From the NCBI RefSeq assembly GCF_020034665.1, contig NZ_JAIQDI010000001.1, positions 372,001-436,000 on the forward strand: a DNA stretch of 64,000 bases, written 5' to 3'. Shown here in pieces: positions 1-7,044 of the stretch (the first letter of the stretch is position 1; each line of letters begins with the position of its first letter). A model generated the notes under the pieces. That model saw nothing but the letters and a program-made list of their open reading frames with translations. It was not told the DNA's origin and ran no database searches. Both the position numbers and the translations under genes were made by a program. This DNA is from Niabella beijingensis (GTDB taxonomy: Bacteria > Bacteroidota > Bacteroidia > Chitinophagales > Chitinophagaceae).

Positions 1-1864
1 TTGCTTTTTCAACTTTGTTCTGAATAGTCTTCACTGCTTTCTTGGTTTTTTCAGCTTCCACACGTGCATCTTTCTTCACCGCCTCTCTTTCGTCGTATGC
101 CGCCTGTTCCCACACGCGGGCGTGCGACAGAACAATGCGTTTTTCATTACGATCGAATTCGATCACCATAAACGGAGCGGTTTCATCCAGACTTACGGAT
201 TTTCCGTCCTGCGTTGCCAGGTGACGGTTCGGAGCGAATCCTTCTAAACCGTAAGGCAGCTGTACTGTGGCGCCTTTGTCATCTCTGCGAACGATGGTTC
301 CTTCATGAATACTGCCAATAGCAAATGTATCCTGAAGGGTATTCCAGGGATCTTCTTCCAGTTGTTTGTGTCCTAACTGCAATTTGCGGTTCTCTTTGTC
401 GATACCCAGGATCACCACATCGATGTTCTCTCCAACCTTGGTGTACTCACCCGGGTGGTTAAAACGCTTCAGCCAGCTCAGATCGCTGATGTGGATCATA
501 CCACCGATACCTTGTGCCAGTTCTACAAACACACCATAGTTGGTAATGTTCTTCACCTCGCCGGTGTGCTTGGTACCTTCAGCAAAACGGGTTTCGATAT
601 CGCTCCAGGGGTCTTCTGTCAGTTGTTTGATAGAAAGGCTCATTTTGCGGGTATCTTTATCCAGTGTCACGATCTTCGCTTCGTGCTCATCACCCAGTTT
701 GAAGAAGTCTTTTGCATTTACCGGAGTGTTTGCCCAAGTAATTTCGCTTACGTGAACCAGCCCTTCCACACCCGGAGTGATTTCCAGGAATGCACCGTAA
801 TCTTCAATATTTACTACTTTACCTTTTACGGTATTACCTTCTACAATGCCTTCCGGTAATACATCCCATGGATGAGGGGTCAGTTGTTTCAGACCCAGGC
901 TGATCCGTTTTTTCTCGTCGTCGAAGTCCAGTACCACCACGTTCACTTTCTGATCGATCTTCAGTATTTCGTTCGGATGAGAGATGCGTCCCCATGAAAT
1001 ATCCGTAATGTACAGCAAACCATCCAGTCCGCCCAGGTCCATGAACGCACCAAAGTCGGTGATGTTCTTAACCGTACCTTCCAGTACCTGACCTTTTTCC
1101 AGTTTACCGATGATTTCTGCACGTTGTGCTTCGATATCACTTTCAATAAGCGCTTTGTGCGATACCACGGCATTCTTAATGGTTTCATTGATCTTCACCA
1201 CTTTAAATTCCATGGTCTTACCTACAAACTGATCGTAATCGGTAACGGGTTTCACATCGATCTGAGAACCCGGCAGGAAGGTTTCCATTCCGAATACATC
1301 CACGATCAGACCGCCTTTTGTTTTTGAAGTAACCTGGCCGGTAACCACTTCACCTGTTTTGTTCACCTCAACAATGCGTTCCCATGCACGGGTAGTGCGG
1401 GCTTGTTTACGGCTCAGGTTCAGGTGTCCGTCCCTGTCTTCTTTTTCAACGATCATCACTTCCACTTCATCTCCTACTTTTAATCCCTGGAGATCGCGGA
1501 ATTCGTTCAGGGAGATCAGGCCATCGCTTTTAAAACCGATGTTCAGCACTACATCTGTATTGGTAATACCAACAACAGTACCATTGATCAGTTCCCCGTC
1601 GTTTAATTGTATGAAGGTATTTTCATACACTTTGTCGTACTTTTCTTTTTCTTCTTTGGAATAAGCAGAAACATTACGCTTATCCACGCTCCAGTCGAAA
1701 TCATCGTGTGCGGTTTCAACGGCAACAGGTGCTTCTTCTGCGGGTTTAGCGGCTTCTACAGGTGCAGTGGTTGTCGCTGTAGATGCTTCTTCTACCGGTT
1801 GATCGGCAGCGCCCGCATTCTCCTGTGCATCAGCGTTTAATTGTTTAAAAAATAATTGGAACAT
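1..1864 (-). CDS. rpsA: 30S ribosomal protein S1, 3' end outside the window
   Basis: Ribosomal protein S1 binds mRNA on the 30S subunit and helps initiate translation, which matters in Bacteroidota because Shine-Dalgarno signals are weak. Reading in from the ATG at 1864, 621 codons are open to the window edge. After an acidic Ala/Glu-rich N-terminal linker (about residues 10-50), six consecutive S1 (OB-fold) repeats can be read, with hallmark segments such as DFGAFMDLGGLDGLLY, DYGAFLEITPGVEGLVHV and NYGVFVELAQGIGGMIHI. Only the C-terminal tail is missing, so the gene is cut by the edge, not broken. It has its own promoter and a short leader with a hairpin. The identification is very secure. 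Confidence 0.97.
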   Translation of the reverse strand, partial: MFQLFFKQLNADAQENAGAADQPVEEASTATTTAPVEAAKPAEEAPVAVETAHDDFDWSVDKRNVSAYSKEEKEKYDKVYENTFIQLNDGELINGTVVGITNTDVVLNIGFKSDGLISLNEFRDLQGLKVGDEVEVMIVEKEDRDGHLNLSRKQARTTRAWERIVEVNKTGEVVTGQVTSKTKGGLIVDVFGMETFLPGSQIDVKPVTDYDQFVGKTMEFKVVKINETIKNAVVSHKALIESDIEAQRAEIIGKLEKGQVLEGTVKNITDFGAFMDLGGLDGLLYITDISWGRISHPNEILKIDQKVNVVVLDFDDEKKRISLGLKQLTPHPWDVLPEGIVEGNTVKGKVVNIEDYGAFLEITPGVEGLVHVSEITWANTPVNAKDFFKLGDEHEAKIVTLDKDTRKMSLSIKQLTEDPWSDIETRFAEGTKHTGEVKNITNYGVFVELAQGIGGMIHISDLSWLKRFNHPGEYTKVGENIDVVILGIDKENRKLQLGHKQLEEDPWNTLQDTFAIGSIHEGTIVRRDDKGATVQLPYGLEGFAPNRHLATQDGKSVSLDETAPFMVIEFDRNEKRIVLSHARVWEQAAYDEREAVKKDARVEAEKTKKAVKTIQNKVEKA

Positions 1865-1871
1865 AAATAAA

Positions 1872-1893
1872 TCCGAAGGTTTTTAAATTCGGA
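1872..1893 (-). promoter_or_regulatory. Hairpin in the rpsA 5' leader
   Basis: A perfect 6-bp inverted repeat (TCCGAA / TTCGGA) with a 10-nt A/T-rich loop lies between the predicted rpsA transcription start and its ATG, ending 7 nt before the start codon. Expression of S1 is autoregulated through its leader in enterobacteria. Whether this hairpin does the same here is inference. Confidence 0.4.
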
Positions 1894-1896
1894 CTG

Positions 1897-1904
1897 CAAA
1901 GTTA
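1897..1904 (-). promoter_or_regulatory. rpsA -7 promoter element
   Basis: The minus strand reads TAACTTTG, an exact match to the Bacteroidota -7 consensus TAnnTTTG, 32 nt before the rpsA ATG. The predicted transcript starts near 1891 with a leader of about 25 nt. No clear -33 TTTG was seen. Confidence 0.6.
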
Positions 1905-2132
1905 CGAAATTCCCGGGGAATGACCTAATTGGCCCTGACCGGCATAAGTCGCTGATTTTCACTTGGATCAGCACCTGTAACCCTGGTCGGCTTCCTTGCG
2001 TCGCACTCTTGTGCTGCAGCACCTATAGCAGCAACTGATACCTGTCTTCGGGGACCTGAGCGGCCGGCGAGGCCGGTCTCCTTGTCTCTCCGATCACCTC
2101 GCGCTTTTGTTTGTAGCGTCCTTTCAGTCAGC
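1905..2132. repeat. Spacer carrying a fragment of an interspersed repeat
   Basis: This non-coding spacer between DUF983 and rpsA contains the 16-mer CTTGCGTCGCACTCTT (1995-2010), which recurs exactly at 60680-60695. A small open frame crosses it but has the composition of repeat-derived sequence and no recognisable domain. I read it as a degenerate interspersed repeat, not a gene. Confidence 0.45.
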
Positions 2133-2597
2133 TCAGGTTCCCTGTTTCTTAACCCTTGACGGTGCATTAACATACCACTTGCGATCATATCGCACAAAAA
2201 ACGACAGCCAGACGCTCCGTGCCATGCGCATCAGCACCGGCTGCAGGCAGATCAGGAACACGGCATTAAAGATCAGCCAGTAGATCCAGCGGTCGTCATA
2301 GATGCTGAGTCCGATAAATACCCACCAGGCCACCAGGGTGGCAACACTCAGCGCAACCGTCAGCACATAACTGACATAGCCGGCACCAAAATAAAATCCG
2401 GTCTCCAGTTCAAACGGCTGTTTGCATACCGGACACTCTTTATACATGCGCATCGTGGTTTTTAACTTATAGGGATTTTTTACTTCAAACATGGCATGCC
2501 GCCGGCACCTGGGGCATTTGGAGGCCATCACATTCAGGTAGCTGGGCACTTTGTCCCGGTCATCGCCGGCTGTTTCAATTGTATTTACAGGTTCCAT
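2133..2597 (-). CDS. DUF983 membrane protein
   Basis: A small membrane protein of the DUF983 family, whose function is unknown. The N-terminal part has two CxxC pairs (KCPRCRR near residue 27 and ECPVCKQ near residue 55) that look like a zinc ribbon, followed by two or three hydrophobic segments and a basic C-terminus. I chose the ATG at 2597, 7 nt after the stop of the upstream regulator. An in-frame ATG at 2633 would make the two genes overlap by 29 bp and add 12 polar residues. It probably shares a transcript with the AraC gene before it. The family assignment is firm; the role is not known. Confidence 0.85.
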   Translation of the reverse strand: MEPVNTIETAGDDRDKVPSYLNVMASKCPRCRRHAMFEVKNPYKLKTTMRMYKECPVCKQPFELETGFYFGAGYVSYVLTVALSVATLVAWWVFIGLSIYDDRWIYWLIFNAVFLICLQPVLMRMARSVWLSFFVRYDRKWYVNAPSRVKKQGT

Positions 2598-2604
2598 AAT
2601 TGCG

Positions 2605-3489
2605 TTACTTGAAAAATTGTTTTCGGAATTCATCGGGCGTCAGCCCCTCATATTTTTTAAAAAAGCGGTTAAAATAAGAATTGTCCTGGAAATCGAGTTC
2701 ATAGGCTATTTCAGCCACGGTTTTGCTTTCATTGATCAGCAGGCGCTTTGCCTCCAGCAACACCCGGTCGCGGATCAGCTCGCCCGCCGTTTTACCCAGG
2801 AGGTCCTTGCAAAGTGCATTGAGATGATTGGGGGTTATATACAACAGATCGGCATACTCCTTCGGCAACCGCACCGACCGGTAATGCGTATCGATCAGCC
2901 GCCGCAGGTTATGCAGCACCATTTTCTTTTGCTCCGGCACCGCCTTTGCCGGCCGGGGGCCGGCTTCGTTACCGATAAGCAGCAGGATCTGCAGCAACAA
3001 CACACGCGCCAGATCGGGAGACGCCTCCTCCTCCGAAGCATAACCGATCAATTCTTCAAACAATGCCGGGAGCTTTTGCTGAAGCAGTACCGGCAGCTGA
3101 AACACACAATCTGTACTGATGCCGCTGAAAAAAAAGAACCGCTCCAGATAGTATTGATTGTAAAGGAAATCCTTAAAAAAACTATCCGGGAAATTGACCA
3201 CGAACCCGCTTACCGGGGTGGTAAAATGCCAGCTGTGCACCTGCCCGGGAATCATACAGTATAACTGGTAGGGCGTTACCTCGAAGCGTTCAAAGTCGAT
3301 TGTATGACTGCCGCTGCCGGAAGTAAAAAGTACCATATGATAAAACGAATGCCGGTGCGGGCGATGCAGGTGTTCATAATGTTTCCTGAGATAAGAAGAA
3401 AAATGTTCTGCCTGAAAATCGGCCTGCTGCCGGGGTTCCTGCAGCAGGTTACGGAGTGAATAAACAGGTATTTTTTCTTTTTGCGCCAC
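2605..3489 (-). CDS. AraC-family transcriptional regulator
   Basis: A DNA-binding regulator of 294 residues. The N-terminal half looks like a cupin sensor domain (HRPHRHSFYHMVLFTSGSG near residue 45, and a PGQVHSW turn). The C-terminal 100 residues form the double helix-turn-helix of AraC/XylS proteins, ending in the typical signature AEIAYELDFQDNSYFNRFFK. The start is GTG at 3489, 17 nt after a TACCTTTG promoter element, which excludes a longer version. It lies upstream of and probably together with DUF983; the effector and the targets cannot be told from the sequence. Confidence 0.9.
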   Translation of the reverse strand: MAQKEKIPVYSLRNLLQEPRQQADFQAEHFSSYLRKHYEHLHRPHRHSFYHMVLFTSGSGSHTIDFERFEVTPYQLYCMIPGQVHSWHFTTPVSGFVVNFPDSFFKDFLYNQYYLERFFFFSGISTDCVFQLPVLLQQKLPALFEELIGYASEEEASPDLARVLLLQILLLIGNEAGPRPAKAVPEQKKMVLHNLRRLIDTHYRSVRLPKEYADLLYITPNHLNALCKDLLGKTAGELIRDRVLLEAKRLLINESKTVAEIAYELDFQDNSYFNRFFKKYEGLTPDEFRKQFFK

Positions 3490-3506
3490 CAGTTGGATTT
3501 ATGCCG

Positions 3507-3514
3507 CAAAGGTA
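3507..3514 (-). promoter_or_regulatory. -7 promoter element of the AraC gene
   Basis: The minus strand reads TACCTTTG, an exact TAnnTTTG match, 17 nt before the GTG start at 3489. The predicted leader is only about 10-13 nt. Confidence 0.55.
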
Positions 3515-3533
3515 CAACCCATTGCTGAAGAGA

Positions 3534-3573
3534 TACCGGTCAAAAAAAGCTTTTTATGGCACTTTTTACCGGT
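3534..3573. promoter_or_regulatory. Nested palindromes between the LacI and AraC genes
   Basis: Two copies of TACCGGT (3534-3540 and 3567-3573) bracket the palindrome AAAAAGCTTTTT (3544-3555). As the outer copies contain the palindrome ACCGGT they can pair, giving a long stem-loop. It could end LacI transcription or be an operator upstream of the AraC promoter; the sequence alone does not decide. Confidence 0.3.
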
Positions 3574-3576
3574 GTG

Positions 3577-4593
3577 CTATTTTTTGGTGGATTCCCGTTC
3601 GGAAAGTGTGGAGTCCATATTGATCTTCTCGGGCACAAAACGGGCCGGTTTTTCCAGCGCAAGGATCAGCTGTTGTACGGCGGTCAGCCCTATTTCAAAG
3701 GCCGGTTGTGTAATGGTTGAAAGCGAGGGCTGCAGCAGGTGGGCGGTGGGCATATTACTAAAACTCAGGAGTTTCAGTTTTCCCGGAATATCAATATTAT
3801 GTTTCCTGCAGATATCGTAGGTGATCAGGGCATGGGTTTCCACAGAAGTAAACAAGCCATCAGGAGGATCTTTTTGCAACAGTGCATTTTCGATCAATGC
3901 AGTGTCGTGTATATAGTCTTTCCGGCTGGTCAGGATCCATTCCGGCCGTACTTCAATCCCTGCATCTTCCAGTGCCTTCTTATAGCCGTTGAGCCGGTCG
4001 ATGCCGATGGATATCTTATCAGACACCTGGCAATGCGCAATACGTTTGCAGCCCTGATGGATGAGGTAGCGCGTTCCGTTATAAGCGATCTCATAGTTAT
4101 TGGTAGTGATAACGCTGCTTTTAAACCCTTCTGCCACGCGGTCAAAAAAAACGATCGGCAGCCCTTTTTCCTGCAGGCTCTGCAGATGAGCCGTATCATC
4201 AATCGGACTTGTAAGGGAGATCACCAATCCGTCCACCCTTCCATTGGTAAGGTGGCGCACCACCTCTTTCTCATATTCCGGATTTTCATTGGTGATGTAG
4301 ATCAGTACATGGTATCCCTTGGCATGTGCTGCTTCCTGGATTCCTTTGATCGCAAAAATGAAAAAGTTATTGATGATATCCGGAACAATTACCGCAATGG
4401 TTTTGCTTTTAAATTTGCGCAGGCTGCCCGCATAGGGGTTGGGTTCGTAATTCAACTCGCGCGCCAGGTCCATCACCCGTTTCTTGGTATCCGCACTGAT
4501 CTCGTGACTGTCACGCAGTGCTTTTGAAACAGTGCTTATAGAAAGATGTAAAAGAGATGCCAGCTTTTTTAAGTTGATCGGTTCCATGTTCAT
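3577..4593 (-). CDS. LacI-family transcriptional regulator
   Basis: A 338-residue LacI/GalR repressor. Residues 5-55 hold the N-terminal helix-turn-helix (LKKLASLLHLSISTVSKAL) and hinge helix, and the rest is a periplasmic-binding-protein-like sugar sensor (TIAVIVPDIINNFFIFAI, GRVDGLVISL). Family members bind palindromic operators and release them on binding a sugar or sugar phosphate. No carbohydrate gene is adjacent: the neighbours are an AraC regulator and a PepSY membrane protein, so its regulon lies elsewhere or includes one of the PULs in this window (inference). An ATG at 4587 would give a version two residues shorter. Confidence 0.92.
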   Translation of the reverse strand: MNMEPINLKKLASLLHLSISTVSKALRDSHEISADTKKRVMDLARELNYEPNPYAGSLRKFKSKTIAVIVPDIINNFFIFAIKGIQEAAHAKGYHVLIYITNENPEYEKEVVRHLTNGRVDGLVISLTSPIDDTAHLQSLQEKGLPIVFFDRVAEGFKSSVITTNNYEIAYNGTRYLIHQGCKRIAHCQVSDKISIGIDRLNGYKKALEDAGIEVRPEWILTSRKDYIHDTALIENALLQKDPPDGLFTSVETHALITYDICRKHNIDIPGKLKLLSFSNMPTAHLLQPSLSTITQPAFEIGLTAVQQLILALEKPARFVPEKINMDSTLSERESTKK

Positions 4594-4730
4594 CCTTATC
4601 CCTTTTTTATAATCCTTTTCAGGAATGAAGATAAGGAATTAATGATGGCAAATACCGCTTCCCGCTCCCGCTCATCCAATAATTACGGAAACGTTGCCAT
4701 CAGCGGTATTTCAGCTTTAACGTTCAGGAT

Positions 4731-4768
4731 TTTAATCCCTGCAACGCCCGGTTCCGGCCGGGATTAAA
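4731..4768 (-). terminator. Possible terminator after the PepSY gene
   Basis: A perfect 9-bp inverted repeat (TTTAATCCC at 4731-4739, GGGATTAAA at 4760-4768) with a GC-rich 20-nt loop lies 50 nt beyond the PepSY stop codon. Its outer arm supplies A/T pairs but no long T tract follows, so termination is plausible, not certain. The rest of 4594-4819 shows a second, weaker inverted repeat (AAATACCGCT at 4650 / AGCGGTATTT at 4702) upstream of the LacI gene. Confidence 0.35.
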
Positions 4769-4819
4769 CGCTTACAATCGAACGTGAAAGACTCCGGACC
4801 GATCGGTAAGCACTGATCT

Positions 4820-5995
4820 CTAAACAGCTGCGGCAGCCGGCTCTGGTCTTGCCCGCAGTACTGTACGTTTACTCGCGGGCTTTTTCTTTTTTAGTTTATT
4901 CAGCCAGATCAGCGTGCCCGTCACGGGCAGACTGGTGGCGATCAGGCAGCAGATAAAATAAATAATTTTTGACACCAGGCCATAGATCTCCCCGGTATGA
5001 ATGGGGCGGATACTGGCGGCTATTTTTTGCCCGGCCGTTTTAGCAGCAAACAGATCCGTTTTTAAAACCGCTCCGCTATAAGCATCAATAATCAATTTAT
5101 CTGTGGCAGCACTGTTCCAGGAGGCGGCATCATTCTTTGAAATGCTGAAGGTGCCTGTGCTGTCGGCGGGAAAGCCCAGACGGGTGATGCCGGTATAACG
5201 AAGCGGGCCATTTCCGATTTCCAGCACTTTATCGGGTGAAAGCATTGCAGTTCCCACCGCCTGCGATCTTACCGGTTTTTCCTTTTTCGCTCCGAATACT
5301 GTGGCACCCAACATCGCTGAAGCACTGTTCCGATACCAGTCGAATGACCAGCACAAGCCGGTAAGCGCCATGATCAGCAAAAAGAAAAAAGAATAAAAAC
5401 CGAGCACATTATGCAGGTCATGATTGATCCGTTTCCATTTTCCCGAAAACAGGATCACAAATCCCTGTTTCCAGTACCGGAGGCGCCGGGGTAACCATAA
5501 AATAATCCCGGAGAGGAGCAGTACCACAAAAATGAGGGTGGCAATGCCTACAACCACCCTGCCGGTGGACTGTTCCATCAGCAGCCAGCGGTGCAGCTTC
5601 ATTACCGTCATAAAGAATTTACTGCTCCCTGTTTCCGTATCACCGGTAACCGTACCTGTATAAGGATTCACCAGTACTGTTTTTCCCCGGCCCTTTCCTG
5701 CACCCTGGGGTTTAAGCGAAAAAGCCCAGGCTTTTTGAGGCGTGGCCGGGATGGTAACCGCGGTAACCACTCCTTTGCTTTTTTCTACGAGCGTAACAAG
5801 GGTGCTCAGCGGCAGCGGTTTTGTACCCGCGTCATAATTCACAAAATAGATTTTCCGGTTGACCCGCTCTTCTATCTCGGTACGGAATGTATACACCGTT
5901 CCGGACAAACACACCAAAAACAGCACGATACCACTGGCCAGACCCAGCCAGAGATGGATGTCATTAAAAAAAATCCTAATCTTTCCTTTTGCCAT
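4820..5995 (-). CDS. PepSY-associated transmembrane protein (putative iron-uptake reductase)
   Basis: An inner-membrane protein of 391 residues in the PepSY_TM family (PiuB/FsrB-like). It has an N-terminal helix (HLWLGLASGIVLFLVCLSGT), a PepSY extracytoplasmic region, two central helices (VVVGIATLIFVVLLLSGIIL; VLGFYSFFFLLIMALTGLC) and a C-terminal helix, with the conserved histidines of the family (DIHLWLG, KLHRW, HDLHN, PIHTGE). Such proteins are often linked to ferric-siderophore reduction. The start is the ATG at 5995: an upstream TTG lies inside the -7 promoter element. Next to it are a thioredoxin-like protein and an HMA protein, suggesting a metal-homeostasis group. Confidence 0.88.
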   Translation of the reverse strand: MAKGKIRIFFNDIHLWLGLASGIVLFLVCLSGTVYTFRTEIEERVNRKIYFVNYDAGTKPLPLSTLVTLVEKSKGVVTAVTIPATPQKAWAFSLKPQGAGKGRGKTVLVNPYTGTVTGDTETGSSKFFMTVMKLHRWLLMEQSTGRVVVGIATLIFVVLLLSGIILWLPRRLRYWKQGFVILFSGKWKRINHDLHNVLGFYSFFFLLIMALTGLCWSFDWYRNSASAMLGATVFGAKKEKPVRSQAVGTAMLSPDKVLEIGNGPLRYTGITRLGFPADSTGTFSISKNDAASWNSAATDKLIIDAYSGAVLKTDLFAAKTAGQKIAASIRPIHTGEIYGLVSKIIYFICCLIATSLPVTGTLIWLNKLKKKKPASKRTVLRARPEPAAAAV

Positions 5996-6001
5996 AACCT
6001 G

Positions 6002-6009
6002 CAAAGTTA
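6002..6009 (-). promoter_or_regulatory. -7 promoter element of the PepSY gene
   Basis: The minus strand reads TAACTTTG ending 6 nt before the ATG at 5995. The predicted start of transcription coincides with the start codon, implying a leaderless or nearly leaderless mRNA. Confidence 0.6.
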
Positions 6010-6050
6010 CCCGGCAGGCCTCCGTAAAGATTTACGAAATCGGGAAAAAA

Positions 6051-6569
6051 TCACCGGCCGGCGGTCCCATTTCCGGCGGAGAGCCGCCTTAACAGGTTTT
6101 CAAACCCCCTGGGATCCTGTACCGGCAATAAAGCAGCGTCTGCGGCAATAACCGTTCCGCGGGGATCTATCAGAAAAGAGGCAGGAAGCGCCGCAGCATT
6201 CCACTTATTTGCCGTACTCCTTTGAAGATCGGGGTAATCCAGGGCCTGCGGCCAGTTCATCTTATCTTCATTGATCGCAGCACGCCATTCCGCAGTGTCG
6301 GTATCCAGTGAAATATTGATGATTTCAAAAGGCAGGTCGCGGAACCGGTTGTATCGTTTTACCAGTTTGCGGTTCTCTATACGGCAGGGCAGGCACCAGG
6401 AGACCCAGAACCGGATCAGCACCGTTTTCCCTTTATAGCTGCTCAATGATACAGGTGTTCCATCCGCGCCCGGCAGTTCAAAGGAAGTTGCCCGGACTGG
6501 TTTAATAATGGTTTGTGCCTTTGTATAAATACCGGTGCATAGCAAACCACAAAAAAAGGCCCATCGCAT
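6051..6569 (-). CDS. TlpA-like thioredoxin-fold protein, exported
   Basis: A thiol-disulfide protein with a signal peptide (MRWAFFCGLLCTGIYTKAQ) and an AhpC/TSA-type thioredoxin fold: FELPGADGTPVSL, the redox motif WVSWCLPCR near residue 60, and the cis-Pro loop LPASFLIDPRG. It probably reduces disulfides or delivers electrons in the periplasm. I took the ATG at 6569: it gives a clean signal peptide and leaves 41 nt after the HMA gene, whereas the longer frame from 6653 would overlap it. It lies between the HMA and PepSY genes; a role in metal handling is inference from that. Confidence 0.87.
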   Translation of the reverse strand: MRWAFFCGLLCTGIYTKAQTIIKPVRATSFELPGADGTPVSLSSYKGKTVLIRFWVSWCLPCRIENRKLVKRYNRFRDLPFEIINISLDTDTAEWRAAINEDKMNWPQALDYPDLQRSTANKWNAAALPASFLIDPRGTVIAADAALLPVQDPRGFENLLRRLSAGNGTAGR

Positions 6570-6610
6570 TTTCAGAATGCCGGATCGCTGCTGTTGCTTT
6601 CTTGTCAATA

Positions 6611-6964
6611 TTATTGCTTGGTGGTATAGGTCTTTGTACGCTCGTACTGACAACAGGCGTGCAGCTTCTCATAAGCGACATCATTGCCTTTGATTGATTT
6701 TGTATCATATCCTGCGTCGGCAACGGCCTGTTGAATTTTCTCTCCGTTCGTTTTTTTATCGTCGTACTTCACAGAAAGCAGTTTGGAGGCAATATCCCAG
6801 GAAGCCTCAGCTGCACCGGCAGATTGTGCGGCCTTTTCGATGGTCTTTTTACACATACCACAGTTTCCGGAAACCGGTATTTTCTCTGTTTTTGCCTGTG
6901 CGGTTGCTACCTGAGCCGCCAGTATCATAAAGATACCCAGCAACGATGCCTCGATTTTTTTCAT
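6611..6964 (-). CDS. Exported heavy-metal-associated (HMA) domain protein
   Basis: A small protein with a signal peptide (MKKIEASLLGIFMILAAQVATAQA) and one HMA fold. The metal site is GNCGMCKK near residue 35, i.e. CxxC as in copper chaperones and MerP. A second Cys pair (ACCQYE) near the C-terminus is common in the Bacteroidota version. It probably binds copper or another soft metal in the periplasm. ATG codons at 6964 and 6970 are both possible. The downstream thioredoxin and PepSY genes suggest a shared stress or metal function. Confidence 0.87.
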   Translation of the reverse strand: MKKIEASLLGIFMILAAQVATAQAKTEKIPVSGNCGMCKKTIEKAAQSAGAAEASWDIASKLLSVKYDDKKTNGEKIQQAVADAGYDTKSIKGNDVAYEKLHACCQYERTKTYTTKQ

Positions 6965-7017
6965 ATACATAAAATTATATATCAGGAATAAGACGCCTTT
7001 CTGTGAAAACAGGTTGC

Positions 7018-7043
7018 CCCGGAAATTGTTCGGTAATTCCGGG
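7018..7043 (-). terminator. Possible terminator after the porin gene
   Basis: A 7-bp perfect inverted repeat (CCCGGAA / TTCCGGG) with a 12-nt loop begins 1 nt after the porin stop codon. No T tract follows on the minus strand, so it may stabilise the 3' end more than terminate. Confidence 0.35.
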
Positions 7044-7044
7044 A

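Noticed and set aside
1925..2197. Small minus-strand open frame of 90 codons between DUF983 and rpsA
   Set aside because: It overlaps DUF983 and consists of an interspersed repeat fragment without any recognisable domain.
3739..4527. 262-codon plus-strand frame antisense to the LacI gene
   Set aside because: Shadow of the LacI gene; no domain recognised.
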